Below, in pieces: positions 46,296-56,812 of a stretch of DNA of 64,000 nucleotides. The stretch is from an uncultured Brachyspira sp. Lineage in GTDB: Bacteria > Spirochaetota > Brachyspiria > Brachyspirales > Brachyspiraceae. The translations under genes and the position numbers were made by a program. Within the stretch, counting starts at the first letter, position 1; each line of letters opens with the position of its first letter. Location of the stretch: NCBI RefSeq assembly GCF_934747485.1, contig NZ_CAKVGN010000003.1, forward strand, positions 1-64,000, read 5' to 3'. The notes beneath the pieces are model-generated. The model had not been told where the DNA came from. It made no database searches and saw nothing but the letters and a program-made list of their open reading frames with translations.

Positions 46296-48329
46296 TTATT
46301 TATTATTATTTTTCTCATCTTCTTCTATAATTTCGTTTAAAGTATTAAATATTTCTGAAGTATTTTGATCGAATATACTTTGAGTGTTTTTTTCTTTTTT
46401 ATTTATATCGTAAATATGTTTTTCATTGTCTGTATATTTAAAATCTTTATTATTATTATTATTTTTTACTTTAGTTTTTTTAATTTTTGTATATATTTTA
46501 TCTTTTATTTTTTGATAAATATTTTTAATAGTGCTGCTTAATTTTATGATAAATAAAGAAACTATTCCAATAAAACATAGCACAACAAACCATTCGCCAA
46601 ATCTGGTATATATTGTAATATTATCATTCAAAGCCACATTAGCAATCATATAATCAGGTTTCCAGAAAGGAAGTGTAGATATCACTTTACCGCTGCTTGA
46701 TATATGACCAGTTACTCCGGAGTTTCCATTATGTACTATATCTCTTCTGTTTTCTATTGCCCTAAATACAGACATATAAAAGTGCTGAAGTAAAGAGTTA
46801 TCGCTGTAAGACCAAGCATCTTCTGTAATAACAGCTATAGTTTGAGCTCCGTCATATGCAAACTTCCTTACAAAATCTCCGAAAGCACTCTCATAACATA
46901 TTATTCCAGAAAACCTATAACCATTTGGATGCTCGAATACTGAAATTTTATCACCTATCTCCCATCTGCTTGCTCCTGCTTTGTCAAATTGTTCATAGAT
47001 AAGAGCTATAATATTTTTAAATGGAAAAGTATTTAGAAGAAACTTATTATTTTGAAAAGGATAAGCTTCTCCTCCCGGAACGAGTTTTATTTTTCTGTAA
47101 TCGTCAACAATATTTCCTTGTTCATTTATAAAATTTATTCCATTATAATATTTATAAGGGTTATATGCATTTTCATTTGTATTTTCTTCTATAATTGTTG
47201 TACCAAGCAAATGATGAGTCTGAGTATTTCTTATAGTATTATACAAAATGTAAGTATTAAAAATTGCAGGATATGTAGAATTTGAAACCATACCATATTG
47301 AAACATCTCTTCATAACGTGATAAATAATAGTTATATGAATCCATTGTTACAGATTCTGGGTATACTATTAGAGAAGGTTTTGATAATGCTGCATCGGTT
47401 GCCAATTTGCATATTCTCTTTACAGATATGGTGCTGTTTTGAGTATATCCGTCTGGCTTTTCTTCACTTTGGAATTTCTCTGATTTTAATAAAAACCTCT
47501 CAGCAAGTCCTTGTATACCGGGGGAGTTTCTTTTATAAGGTTCTCCTGTATATATGCTGTTCCAAGGAATGTTTGGGTCAAAAGATTTTTGTATGAGAGC
47601 CATTTTAGTTTTAGGCATAGAAACTCTTTTTGCTTCTACATAATTTAGTTTTATTAGGCCGTATACCAAAATAACAAAAAATACTGATACAGTTGCTGCA
47701 GCTGGTATAAAAATCTTTTTGTTTGATATTATTTTATTATTTTTTATACTTTCAGATTTTTCTATATATAATATTAAATAATGAGTGATAACAGCATTAG
47801 ACAGATAAACTAAAAAACTTATTCCAAGCACTCCTATAGTGTCGGCTATTTGTATAAATGGTAAGAAATTCCACTGAGAATATCCTATAATACCCCAAGT
47901 AAAGCCCAAATATCCAACATTTCTCATATATTCCATAACAGTAAACACTGCAGGTACTATTAAAAATCTTATGTTAGGGAAAAGTTTTGAAAGATAACCG
48001 CTTACTATCATAGCAGGGAAATAAAATAGCAGAGTAAGTAAAAATAATATTGTAAATAAAGCTAAAAAAGAAACAGCAGCTTCTGTCTCTTTAAGCATAA
48101 ATGCTGCCACCCATACAAGCAAATATCCAAAAAATACTATCACAAACAAGAAAGAAGATAGTATATAATATCTAATCTTGTCAGCTTTATATATAATAAT
48201 ATTTAGAGGAAATAGAGCTATAAATGCTATGGGGAAGAAATTAAGCGGAGGAAAAGCAAAAGCTAAAAGCATTGCAGAAGATATGCTTAATATAATTATT
48301 CCGTAAGTATATGAATTACTCTTTGTCAC
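46296..48329 (-). CDS. lnt: Apolipoprotein N-acyltransferase
   Basis: A 677-residue inner-membrane enzyme adding the third acyl chain to lipoproteins. The N-terminal ~220 residues hold about seven TM helices. The nitrilase-fold periplasmic domain has the triad Glu325 (IVYPESVTM), Lys413 (YRKIKLVPGGE) and Cys478 (GIICYESAF). A last TM helix lies near residue 575. It is longer than E. coli Lnt (512) because of an insertion before the catalytic domain and a ~90-residue Lys/Asn-rich cytoplasmic tail. The GTG start is chosen with GGGA upstream. Its presence fits the many lipoproteins in the window. Confidence 0.9.
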   Translation of the reverse strand: MTKSNSYTYGIIILSISSAMLLAFAFPPLNFFPIAFIALFPLNIIIYKADKIRYYILSSFLFVIVFFGYLLVWVAAFMLKETEAAVSFLALFTILFLLTLLFYFPAMIVSGYLSKLFPNIRFLIVPAVFTVMEYMRNVGYLGFTWGIIGYSQWNFLPFIQIADTIGVLGISFLVYLSNAVITHYLILYIEKSESIKNNKIISNKKIFIPAAATVSVFFVILVYGLIKLNYVEAKRVSMPKTKMALIQKSFDPNIPWNSIYTGEPYKRNSPGIQGLAERFLLKSEKFQSEEKPDGYTQNSTISVKRICKLATDAALSKPSLIVYPESVTMDSYNYYLSRYEEMFQYGMVSNSTYPAIFNTYILYNTIRNTQTHHLLGTTIIEENTNENAYNPYKYYNGINFINEQGNIVDDYRKIKLVPGGEAYPFQNNKFLLNTFPFKNIIALIYEQFDKAGASRWEIGDKISVFEHPNGYRFSGIICYESAFGDFVRKFAYDGAQTIAVITEDAWSYSDNSLLQHFYMSVFRAIENRRDIVHNGNSGVTGHISSSGKVISTLPFWKPDYMIANVALNDNITIYTRFGEWFVVLCFIGIVSLFIIKLSSTIKNIYQKIKDKIYTKIKKTKVKNNNNNKDFKYTDNEKHIYDINKKEKNTQSIFDQNTSEIFNTLNEIIEEDEKNNNK

Positions 48330-48413
48330 TTTTATAATTTCCCAATTTTTTTAATATCTATTATAGATTATAATGTTAAAAATATCAAAATATTTTATAT
48401 GACTGAATATATT

Positions 48414-51215
48414 TTACCATTTCAAAACAAATTCAGTATAAAGCTCTCCGTCTTTAATAGATTTGGTAATCTCTAAAGAAGATTTAACGTGCGTAATAGA
48501 ACCTAACAATAGAGAAGACCAAGCCATTAAAGATAACTCTAATATCTCAGGGTTTCCTGTAAAGTTTTTCATATGAGCTACTAATAATCTTTTTCTGCTT
48601 TTAATAACCTCAATTCTAACAGGGTCATGTATTTCTTTAAATATTACTTCAGCCACATAACGTAAGATGTAATATCTAGGGACAAATAGCAATATTATAT
48701 TAAAATATTTTGGTATAAGTCTGTTGTAGTGGTATTCAGCAATATCTCTTATACCGGCATTATCACCATTATAAAACAAATCACATACAAGTTTATGAGG
48801 GTTGTGGAAACCAGCCATAAAAGGATACCATTCTCTTACAGATATATCATTTTTAAATATTAATGAAGAAGCAGGCTCCATAGCAGTAAGCCATTTCTGA
48901 TAACCCTCTTCGCCAAACTTTTCTCTTACAAAGTCTTTTAATATTATTAAAGATATTCCTCTTACCCTTTGTGTTGTTGTTGCTGAAGAAGCTTTAGTAT
49001 TTATCTTATATTTTGATATTTCATTATCTAAATCTGTTAGTATTTTATTATTATCATTAGCAAATTTGTTCATTGTATTTGCATAACTTGAAAGTTCATT
49101 AGAATTAGAATATATTTTATCTATGTTTTCATATATGGCATCTGATGTAGTTCTAAGCTTAGTCATAGATTTAGAAGCACTAACAGATAAAGTATTTAAA
49201 GTGTTAATATTATTTTTTATGTCTCCCAATTTGCTTGCTACATTTATATATTGTTTTTTAATATTATCACTTGAATTAGATATATTAGTAATTGAATTAA
49301 CTATTTCATTAATAGCTTTTAATTGTTCAACAGAAGAGTTGTGTACGCTTCCCATTATTTCTGTAACTTCTTGTACATCTCTAGCCAACATATCAAATTG
49401 TGCTGTAGATTCTGTTAAATCATTAGTTGTTACTATGATTTTTTCTTCTATTGTTTGTAATACTTTATTGGCATTATCAGCTTGTTCGTTTGAAACTTCT
49501 GATAACTTTCTTATCTCCTCAGCAACTACCGCAAAACCAGAACTGTATTTACCAGCATGAGCTGCTTCTATAGCGGCATTCATAGCAAGTAAGTTTGTTT
49601 GATGTGCTATGTTTCTTATAGAACTTACGAAATTCGATATAAAGCCTAAAGCATTTCTCAAATCGCTTGTAGCTGTTGATGTGGCTTGCATTTTTTCTTT
49701 ACTTTTCATGGAAGCTATATGCAAGTCTTTTGTTTTATTTGAAGCATTGAATATGATATTATCTATACCCTCTATAGTTTTAGACATTTGTTCGACAGAC
49801 ACAGATATTTGTTCTATACTATCACCCTCTTTTATTATTTTTTCTTGAAGTTCTTTAGTATCTCTGTCTATTTCATCTATATTATTAGAGTTAATATCTA
49901 TATATTCCAATATATTTTTATTACTGTTTTCTACTATCTCTAAATTATTTAATTCTTCATGAATATTAGTTTTTATATTTTCTATAGATTCATTTATATT
50001 GTGTATTATGTCTGCATTTGAAGATATTTGATTTGTAAATCTATCACTTTGTTTTTTAGATATAGATATAATTTTTTTTACATTTGCTATAGTAGCCTGA
50101 AAATTATTATTTAGTATTCCCATCCATCTTGTAATTTCAGATACTTCATCGCCTCCGGAAAGCTCTGGTATGTCAACAGATAAATCTTTATTATTAATAG
50201 AATCGCCTACTATATCAGAAATTCTAGTTAATGATGAGAATATCAATTTTATGAAAAATCCTATTATGATAGCAGATATAACAAATACCATAATAATAGT
50301 ATAAACTATAGACCTATTCATATAACTTATCTGCGAATCATAATAAGCATTTGGAATCATCATAACAACATTTAAAACATCAGATATGCTTTTTATATAA
50401 ACTCTATAATCTTTATCATATATGTTTATGTTTTCTGTTACTATTTCATCTTTAGCTAAATTTGAATTAAATAACTGATAATAAACAGGATAAATTATAT
50501 CAAGCTTGCTTTTGTTTAATCTATTGTCTTTAGAGTTAATAATAGTTAAATCTTCTTTATTAATAACTAAAAGTTCAGATGAATTTATATTAAATATATT
50601 TTTTATTTCGCTGCTGTTTGTATAGTCAAATAATACAGCCACATTTGCAACACCGATGGTAGTACCATTTTCAACAATAGTTTTGGATATATTTAGCATA
50701 GTTCTATTATACATAGAAGATAAAAAAGTCTTATAATACACATCAGTAGGAGAGTATGTATTTAAATTACTCCATATTCCATTTATATCATTAGTTATAA
50801 TTATAAAATTTGTAGTTTTTGTATCTATATTGTATGATTTAGGAAGTTCATTAAACTCCAAAGTATAATTTGGTATAAATAAAATACTTAGAGTTCTATT
50901 AATATATGGGTTTGATTCATTAATATTTTCCATTAAAAAGTTGGAGGCATTATCGTTTAGATATGTATCACTTCTTTTGTCTGGTGTATTAAAAATTAGT
51001 GCAGATTTGTAGGCTAATTTATTTGCTTCTTCTCTTGAGGCATAGAATCTATTTTCAAAATCATTAGCTATAATTTTGAAGCTATTATTCATATTATCAT
51101 CTATTACTTTATAGAAAGTTTCTATATTTAAATTGCTGCTTAAGAAATTAGAACTAATAGCGATAAAAGCCATTACAGCAAATATCATTAAAGTGATACG
51201 AAGTCTTATACTCAT
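48414..51215 (-). CDS. Methyl-accepting chemotaxis protein with extra C-terminal domain
   Basis: A 933-residue receptor. TM1 is near residues 5-28, then a long periplasmic sensor region (dCache-like, ~35-305) and TM2 (~308-330), followed by HAMP. The cytoplasmic hairpin tip is [20 protein letters not shown], with [16 protein letters not shown] after it. The receptor coil ends near residue 740, after which ~185 residues form a globular domain starting [20 protein letters not shown] and ending [11 protein letters not shown]. This resembles heme-NO-binding or Myxococcus TIGR02265-type domains by the pattern G-x-x-x-x-x-x-FVREK-x-GEE-x, but is not firmly assigned. AGGAG precedes the ATG. Confidence 0.88.
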   Translation of the reverse strand: MSIRLRITLMIFAVMAFIAISSNFLSSNLNIETFYKVIDDNMNNSFKIIANDFENRFYASREEANKLAYKSALIFNTPDKRSDTYLNDNASNFLMENINESNPYINRTLSILFIPNYTLEFNELPKSYNIDTKTTNFIIITNDINGIWSNLNTYSPTDVYYKTFLSSMYNRTMLNISKTIVENGTTIGVANVAVLFDYTNSSEIKNIFNINSSELLVINKEDLTIINSKDNRLNKSKLDIIYPVYYQLFNSNLAKDEIVTENINIYDKDYRVYIKSISDVLNVVMMIPNAYYDSQISYMNRSIVYTIIMVFVISAIIIGFFIKLIFSSLTRISDIVGDSINNKDLSVDIPELSGGDEVSEITRWMGILNNNFQATIANVKKIISISKKQSDRFTNQISSNADIIHNINESIENIKTNIHEELNNLEIVENSNKNILEYIDINSNNIDEIDRDTKELQEKIIKEGDSIEQISVSVEQMSKTIEGIDNIIFNASNKTKDLHIASMKSKEKMQATSTATSDLRNALGFISNFVSSIRNIAHQTNLLAMNAAIEAAHAGKYSSGFAVVAEEIRKLSEVSNEQADNANKVLQTIEEKIIVTTNDLTESTAQFDMLARDVQEVTEIMGSVHNSSVEQLKAINEIVNSITNISNSSDNIKKQYINVASKLGDIKNNINTLNTLSVSASKSMTKLRTTSDAIYENIDKIYSNSNELSSYANTMNKFANDNNKILTDLDNEISKYKINTKASSATTTQRVRGISLIILKDFVREKFGEEGYQKWLTAMEPASSLIFKNDISVREWYPFMAGFHNPHKLVCDLFYNGDNAGIRDIAEYHYNRLIPKYFNIILLFVPRYYILRYVAEVIFKEIHDPVRIEVIKSRKRLLVAHMKNFTGNPEILELSLMAWSSLLLGSITHVKSSLEITKSIKDGELYTEFVLKW

Positions 51216-51308
51216 TTAAAAAAGCTCCTACTATATTACTATTAATGTCGGAATAACTAAGTATATTTTTTAGTGCATTATATAGTATTTAATTATACAA
51301 TACTTAAA

Positions 51309-51345
51309 TTAAAAAAGCGATATCTATAAAAATAGATACCGCTTT
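51309..51345 (-). terminator. flgK terminator
   Basis: On the minus strand AAAGCGGTATCTAT pairs with ATAGATATCGCTTT (one G-T) around TTTT, followed by TTTAATT. It lies 26 bp after the flgK stop. Confidence 0.85.
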
Positions 51346-51370
51346 AGTTGTTATATGATGAAAAGAATAA

Positions 51371-53284
51371 TTATACTCCCATTCTGTTTATAACCACATC
51401 AAGAAGCTGGTCCATAACACTGACAACCCTCGCAGAAGCATTATATCCATGCTGATACATTGCCATCTGTGCTACTTCTTCGTCTAAGTTAACTCCTGAA
51501 ACAGACTGTCTTAATTTCTCAAGATATTCCATAACAATAGTTTGTTTTTCACTTTCGGAATTTGCTGTTTCAGTTCTTGAAGCTATTTGAGAAATACTTC
51601 CTGTGTAGAAATCATTAAATGTAGATTTACTTTCAACCATTATTTCTTTATTTTTCAAATTAGCTATAGCCAAAGCATTAGAACCATCGCCAATACCATT
51701 CCATTTATCGTTAAAACCATTACCGGTAGTATCTATACCTTTTGAAGCTGCTATGTAATTAATATCGTTTCTTATTATATCATTAACACTAATTGCAGCA
51801 GCAGGGTGTTTTTCTGGTGTTACAGTAAAGTTTCTAAAATCTCCAGCTAATTGATTAACCTGATTTGTAGCCTGCCAATTATAAGCACCATTAGCTCCAG
51901 ACTGATTCAACAAACCAGATATGCCAACCAAAAAGTCTCCGGAATCTTCTATATGCTTAATAAAATATGAAGGCTTAACATAATCATCAAAACCCTTAGC
52001 CTTTAATACGAGTCTGTTTTTATCATCTAAATATGCTGATACATTAGCATCGCTTGAGTTTATTTTGTCTATCAAGTCTTTTACTTTCATTTGAGCAGTA
52101 TAATCTATAGCAACATCAGCACCCTCTCTTGTTTTGCTTCCAAACACCAATGTTCCGCTGCTTCCTATGCTGGCATTAATATCAACACTATTTACACCGC
52201 TCACCTTAAACATTATAGTAGAATCTTCAGTACCGTCATTGTTTAAATCATAGTTTCCTATTACAGAAGGAGTTTTCTTAGTCATAGTAAAGAAATCAAT
52301 TCCTGTTTCTTGATTCAAACCGAAACCGCTTCTATGTATTTCGTTTACACTGTCAGCCAAATTTACAGCTAAAGTATCTAAATCATTTATAGCATCAACA
52401 GTATCTATATCCCTAAGTTCTAATAAAGCCTTTAATTCTCCGCCCTGCAAATTAAGCTGTACATGGTCATTCTCCCAATAAACATCAAACATTCCATCAT
52501 TAGCGGCACTTCTCTCTAAAGTTAATTTATTTACTACATTTCCTTGTATTAATGAACGGCTTCCTATATAAATCATTGTCTCATCAGGGTCAATGGATTT
52601 TATATCAACATTAGCCAAAGAAGATAATTCATCTAATAATAAATCTCTTTTATCTAATAAATCATTAGGGCTTTGACCCAATGCTTCTTGTTTTACTATG
52701 GCAGTGTTTAAACTTCTAATAGAGTTAGCTATATCATTAATTCTATTAACTTTATTTTCTACAAGAGAGTTTAAGTTGTTTCTCATTGAGTCCATTTGAT
52801 TATACATCTGATTAAATGAATTATTTACCCTATCAGCTCTCTCTACCAAAGTCATTCTTGTTCCTCTCTCAGCAGGGTTAATACTCATCTCCTGCCAAGC
52901 GTCCCAAAATGCATCTAAGTCATTTCTTAAATTATATTCACCGGGCTCATTATATATAGCCTCTAATTGCTGCAAATAGTTATTTTTTGTCTTCCAATAT
53001 CCATCGCTTCCAAGTTCAACCATTATTTTTGAATCTATAAACTCATCTCTTAATCTTTCTATTGTAGTTATTTCAGCACCTTGACCTATTTGTCCTGCAC
53101 GCTCTGCTCTGTTTAAACTTGGTTCTTCGAGAGGCTTGTCAAATGTACGCATTACCACTCTTTGTCTGCTGTATCCTTTAGTGGCTACATTATTTATATT
53201 ATGTCCTGTTACTTCTAAAGCTGTTTTGAAGTTTTGAAGGGATCTTTTTCCTAATTCTATACCAAAAAATGAGCTTGTTGACAT
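51371..53284 (-). CDS. flgK: Flagellar hook-associated protein 1
   Basis: A 637-residue protein joining hook to filament. The N-terminal STSSFFGIELGKRSLQNFKT with ALEVTGHNINNVATKGYSRQ is the rod/hook-family motif. The coiled D1 region follows (SFNQMYNQMDSMRNNLNSLV), then a variable middle, and the C-terminal LDEEVAQMAMYQHGYNASAR with VVSVMDQLLDVVIN is the FlgK signature end. AAGGAG precedes the ATG. No other flagellar gene is adjacent and no clear sigma-28 promoter is seen. Normal spirochaete length. Confidence 0.95.
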   Translation of the reverse strand: MSTSSFFGIELGKRSLQNFKTALEVTGHNINNVATKGYSRQRVVMRTFDKPLEEPSLNRAERAGQIGQGAEITTIERLRDEFIDSKIMVELGSDGYWKTKNNYLQQLEAIYNEPGEYNLRNDLDAFWDAWQEMSINPAERGTRMTLVERADRVNNSFNQMYNQMDSMRNNLNSLVENKVNRINDIANSIRSLNTAIVKQEALGQSPNDLLDKRDLLLDELSSLANVDIKSIDPDETMIYIGSRSLIQGNVVNKLTLERSAANDGMFDVYWENDHVQLNLQGGELKALLELRDIDTVDAINDLDTLAVNLADSVNEIHRSGFGLNQETGIDFFTMTKKTPSVIGNYDLNNDGTEDSTIMFKVSGVNSVDINASIGSSGTLVFGSKTREGADVAIDYTAQMKVKDLIDKINSSDANVSAYLDDKNRLVLKAKGFDDYVKPSYFIKHIEDSGDFLVGISGLLNQSGANGAYNWQATNQVNQLAGDFRNFTVTPEKHPAAAISVNDIIRNDINYIAASKGIDTTGNGFNDKWNGIGDGSNALAIANLKNKEIMVESKSTFNDFYTGSISQIASRTETANSESEKQTIVMEYLEKLRQSVSGVNLDEEVAQMAMYQHGYNASARVVSVMDQLLDVVINRMGV

Positions 53285-53377
53285 TATTATGCTCCTTAAA
53301 AAATAGTTTACTGCTTGTTATTATATTTATCGTATTTATAAAAAAATTTATTACATTTTTTTTATCATTATTGTAAC

Positions 53378-53413
53378 AAAAGGTAACATAATAAATATAC
53401 ATTATGTTACCTT
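53378..53413 (-). terminator. Perfect 14-bp hairpin between LRR gene and flgK
   Basis: AAAGGTAACATAAT and ATTATGTTACCTTT are perfect arms around 8 nt. It lies downstream of the LRR gene and upstream of flgK on the same strand, so it is probably the LRR terminator. The T tract is short. Confidence 0.65.
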
Positions 53414-53508
53414 TGTGGCTGTTGAAATGTTTCAAATAGAATATTCTAATAAAAGAGCATTTTTAGTAAGTCAAATATTGAATTTTTATTTTTAAAGCTA
53501 ATCTTTTA

Positions 53509-54537
53509 TTATAATTCAACTATGTTTACAGATTGTTCTATGCCATACTTACCTTTTAATTGTTCGTATTGTGATTTACTTCCTTTTGGCACATAAATAG
53601 TTTTTATAACTGTACCGATAAAGGCATTTTCTCCTATAATTGGAGGATTAGCTGATAAAAATGTAATATTATCCAATGAGCGGCAAGAATCAAATGCTCT
53701 TCTTTTTATTTCTTTAACATTTGAAGGTATCGTTATATTTTGCAATGAATGACAACTTGAAAAAAGATTTTCTTCTAATACTTTCATATTATCAGATAAT
53801 TTAATTGTCTTTAATTTAGCACAGTTTTCAAAAGCTCTTGCTCCAATATCTGTAACAGAATTAGGTATTGTTAAATTTTCAAGGGCACATATAGGAAAAG
53901 TAAAGTATCCTATTTTTTTCAAAGTATTTGGAAAATTTAATGTTTTGAATTTACAAGCATAAAAAGCCCCGTCTTCTATTGATACTAAATTTGAAGGAAT
54001 ATTTATATATTCAAGTTTTGAACAAGTAACAGCGTCTTTTCCTATCACTGTTATATCATCTGGAATAATAATTTTTACTATATTGTCATTATAATTTTGA
54101 GAACCTCCTACTATATTATCTGGAAGTTTTTTATCTTTAAAATTTACATATTCAAGAGATACTATAACCTTATTTAATTTTAGATATCTTATCATTCCTG
54201 CTATTGTAGTTCCGTATTTCATACCATCATATGTTTTTTTACAATTACCTCTAAATATTACTTTGTTTTCACCATTGTGATCTTGAGCATATTTTTTTAT
54301 TGCTTCTTCTATATTTTCTTTAGTAGCAGTATTAATATCTATTGCATATTTTGCTATTTCTGCCGGCAGTATAATTTCCATATCTTTTTTTTCTTTTTCT
54401 TCTTCAGTAGTATTGTTATCATTGTTTTCGCCTGCGTTGCCTGAGTTATTGTTATCTTGTGAAGTGCTGGCATTTGTAGAATTATTTTTGCATGAGAGTA
54501 GCATTAAAACTGTAATTAAAATAAGTATTTTTTTCAT
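53509..54537 (-). CDS. BspA-type leucine-rich-repeat surface lipoprotein
   Basis: A 342-residue lipoprotein with lipobox LMLLSC (Cys about residue 16), an Asn/Ser/Glu-rich linker, then about six LRR_5 (BspA/TpLRR) repeats, such as LEYINIPSNLVSIEDGAFY, LENLTIPNSVTDIGARAFEN and LQNITIPSNVKEIKRRAFDS. It ends with YVPKGSKSQYEQ, the usual BspA C-cap. BspA-type proteins of treponemes and Bacteroides bind host matrix proteins; the same role here is inference. The second of two in-frame ATGs (54537) is better spaced from AGAGG than the first (54543). Confidence 0.88.
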   Translation of the reverse strand: MKKILILITVLMLLSCKNNSTNASTSQDNNNSGNAGENNDNNTTEEEKEKKDMEIILPAEIAKYAIDINTATKENIEEAIKKYAQDHNGENKVIFRGNCKKTYDGMKYGTTIAGMIRYLKLNKVIVSLEYVNFKDKKLPDNIVGGSQNYNDNIVKIIIPDDITVIGKDAVTCSKLEYINIPSNLVSIEDGAFYACKFKTLNFPNTLKKIGYFTFPICALENLTIPNSVTDIGARAFENCAKLKTIKLSDNMKVLEENLFSSCHSLQNITIPSNVKEIKRRAFDSCRSLDNITFLSANPPIIGENAFIGTVIKTIYVPKGSKSQYEQLKGKYGIEQSVNIVEL

Positions 54538-54772
54538 TTTCATAAACCTCTTAATATTGTTGTTTTCTATATATTTGTATTTATTGTTGTATATGAGTAT
54601 ATTTTTATAATATCTTTTTTAAGAGATATCATTTATATATAAAAGGTCAAATTTATTACATAAAAATTAATAATATTTTTTAAAAATGTTACCGGAAACT
54701 ACATAAAAAAATCTTTTATGTATGTAAAAATGATATATTATTACATGTAGTAACAATAAGTTTTTTAATATG

Positions 54773-54803
54773 CAAAAAAATGAGAGGCCAGAACAGCCTC
54801 CCA
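54773..54803 (-). terminator. Terminator of the CoA-disulfide reductase gene
   Basis: On the minus strand GGGAGGC pairs with GCCTCTC around 7 nt, followed by ATTTTTTT, 20 bp past the stop codon. Confidence 0.85.
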
Positions 54804-54822
54804 TATACAACAATATAAGAAG

Positions 54823-56517
54823 TTATGCAAAATATTTGGTTAGTATCGGTTTTCTGTTATAGAATTTATCATTGTAGTATTCATACTGTGATAAACCTAT
54901 GAATCCACCAGAAACATTAACAACATTGGTGAATCCTAAATTTGTTAATATTCTACAAGCTGTATAACTAGTTAATCCAGTTTTACATGTAATATAAACA
55001 GGTCTGTCTTTAGGTACTTCGTCAAATCTGCTTCTCAAAGCACCAAGAGGTATATTAACAGCTTTTTCCAAATGACCAGCTTCAAAATCTTCTTTAAGTC
55101 TTACATCCAAGAAATAAGCCTCAGGGTCTTTTTCTAAAATATTTCTTACATCACTATAATGTACTTGCTTGAAATCACAATTCATGAGGTTAGAAGCAAC
55201 ATAACCAGCAAAGTTCACAACATCTTTAGCAGTACCAAAAGAAGGAGCATAACATAATTCTAAATCTTTCAAATCATAAATAGTACCGCCGAATTTTATC
55301 AATGTAGCAATAACATCTATTCTCTTATCAACATTTCCTCTTCCAATAGCCTGAGCTCCCAATACCTTACCAGTAGGCACTTCATATATTAATTTGAAAT
55401 GTAGAAGTTTAGCATTAGGCATAATAGAAACGCTATCAAAAGGTATAATGTCTACAGTGTCATAATTAATATTTAGATTCATAGCTTTAATATATCCTTC
55501 AGAAAGCCCAGTAGAAGCACCATTATATCTAAATACTTTAATTACAGAAGAGCCGATATATCCTCTGTTGTCAACAGTTCTTCCGTTTATATGGTCAGCC
55601 ACAGCACGTGCTTGTTTTTGAGCAGGACCAGCTAAAGCAAGTCTGTAATAATCTTGACATAAAGCTCCGTAAATCTCTATAACGTCTCCTATAGCATAAA
55701 TATCTTTGTCATTAGTTCTATAATTAGCATCAACTTTAATAGACTTAGTTTTACCAAGCTCAATACCCGCCTTAACAGCAATATCAGTTTCAGGAGCAAC
55801 ACCTATAGCAAGTATAACAGCATCAGCCTCTATCTTTTTACCAGAAGCAAGCACAACAGTATTCTCTTCAAAACTCTCAACCTTGTCTTCTACTATTAAA
55901 TTAACACCATTATCTATAAGCTCTCTATGAAGAATTTGAACCATATCATAATCGAAAGGCTTCATAATTTGAGGCAAAGCTTCTATAATAGTTACATCAT
56001 GACCAGCTTCTTTGATATTTTCAGCCATTTCTATACCAATAAAACCGCCTCCAATAACCGCAACCTTAGCATTTTTCTTACCGCCTAAAAAAGAATGTAT
56101 CTTAGCTATATCAACAACATTTCTAACAGTGAAAATGTTAACTTTTTCAATTCCTTTAATCGGAGGAACTATAGGCTTAGCACCCATAGATAATATAAGT
56201 TTATCGTAGCTCTCTTTATATTCTTTACCCTCGCTTATCACCGTAACTTCTTTTTTCTCTCTGTCTATCGCTATAACCTCGCTATTAACTCTTGCATCTA
56301 CGTTAAACTGCTTCAAAAACTTTTCGGGAGACATTAAAAGTAAAGTTTCCTCACTCGGTATGAGGCCTCCGACATAATAAGGAAGAGAACAGTTGGAAAA
56401 AGAAACATGAGGACCTTTTTCAAATAATATAATCTTATCTTCTTCGTTTAATCTTCTAAGTCTTGCAGCTGCAGAAGCTCCTCCAGCTACTCCTCCAACT
56501 ATTAGTATTTTTTTCAT
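54823..56517 (-). CDS. CoA-disulfide reductase with rhodanese domain
   Basis: A 564-residue flavoprotein. The FAD domain starts KILIVGGVAGGASAAARLRR. The redox Cys lies in SFSNCSLPYYVGG (~residue 43). The NAD(P)H site is AVIGGGFIGIEMAEN, and the dimer domain follows. Residues ~470-560 form a rhodanese domain with active Cys in YITCKTGLTSYTACR. This CoADR-Rhd fusion reduces CoA disulfide, CoA persulfide or polysulfide and is used against oxygen or sulfur stress. The ATG at 56517, with GGGAG 8 nt upstream, is preferred over 56532. It is divergent from the TRAP operon. Confidence 0.92.
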   Translation of the reverse strand: MKKILIVGGVAGGASAAARLRRLNEEDKIILFEKGPHVSFSNCSLPYYVGGLIPSEETLLLMSPEKFLKQFNVDARVNSEVIAIDREKKEVTVISEGKEYKESYDKLILSMGAKPIVPPIKGIEKVNIFTVRNVVDIAKIHSFLGGKKNAKVAVIGGGFIGIEMAENIKEAGHDVTIIEALPQIMKPFDYDMVQILHRELIDNGVNLIVEDKVESFEENTVVLASGKKIEADAVILAIGVAPETDIAVKAGIELGKTKSIKVDANYRTNDKDIYAIGDVIEIYGALCQDYYRLALAGPAQKQARAVADHINGRTVDNRGYIGSSVIKVFRYNGASTGLSEGYIKAMNLNINYDTVDIIPFDSVSIMPNAKLLHFKLIYEVPTGKVLGAQAIGRGNVDKRIDVIATLIKFGGTIYDLKDLELCYAPSFGTAKDVVNFAGYVASNLMNCDFKQVHYSDVRNILEKDPEAYFLDVRLKEDFEAGHLEKAVNIPLGALRSRFDEVPKDRPVYITCKTGLTSYTACRILTNLGFTNVVNVSGGFIGLSQYEYYNDKFYNRKPILTKYFA

Positions 56518-56753
56518 GAAATAATCTCCCATTTTTATTTTTTATATGTACATAGTATAGGTATATTATAATTAAAGTCAAATTTATTTTGCATTTTTTT
56601 AAAATTTTTTAACAAAAAATATTTTTATTAAAAGGGTTTATGGGTATTATAATAGGTATTAATAATGTTTTATTGACTAACATTATGTTTTAATATGTGA
56701 ATTGTTGTATAATAAAAATATATAAAAATATTTTGTTATCGTAAATAGTAATG

Positions 56754-56784
56754 TTGACTTTTTGGCAATAAATTATATTATAAT
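56754..56784 (+). promoter_or_regulatory. Probable promoter of the TRAP-TAXI operon
   Basis: TTGACT (56754-56759) and TATAAT (56779-56784) with a 19-nt spacer, longer than ideal, about 30 bp before the ATG at 56813. Confidence 0.5.
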
Positions 56785-56812
56785 CAAGTAACTTATGTTA
56801 AGGGGAATTGTT

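Noticed and set aside
53285..53345. Sigma-28 promoter before flgK
   Set aside because: An ACGATAAA-like -10 is visible, but the distance to the nearest TAAA box is about three bases too short; too weak to call.
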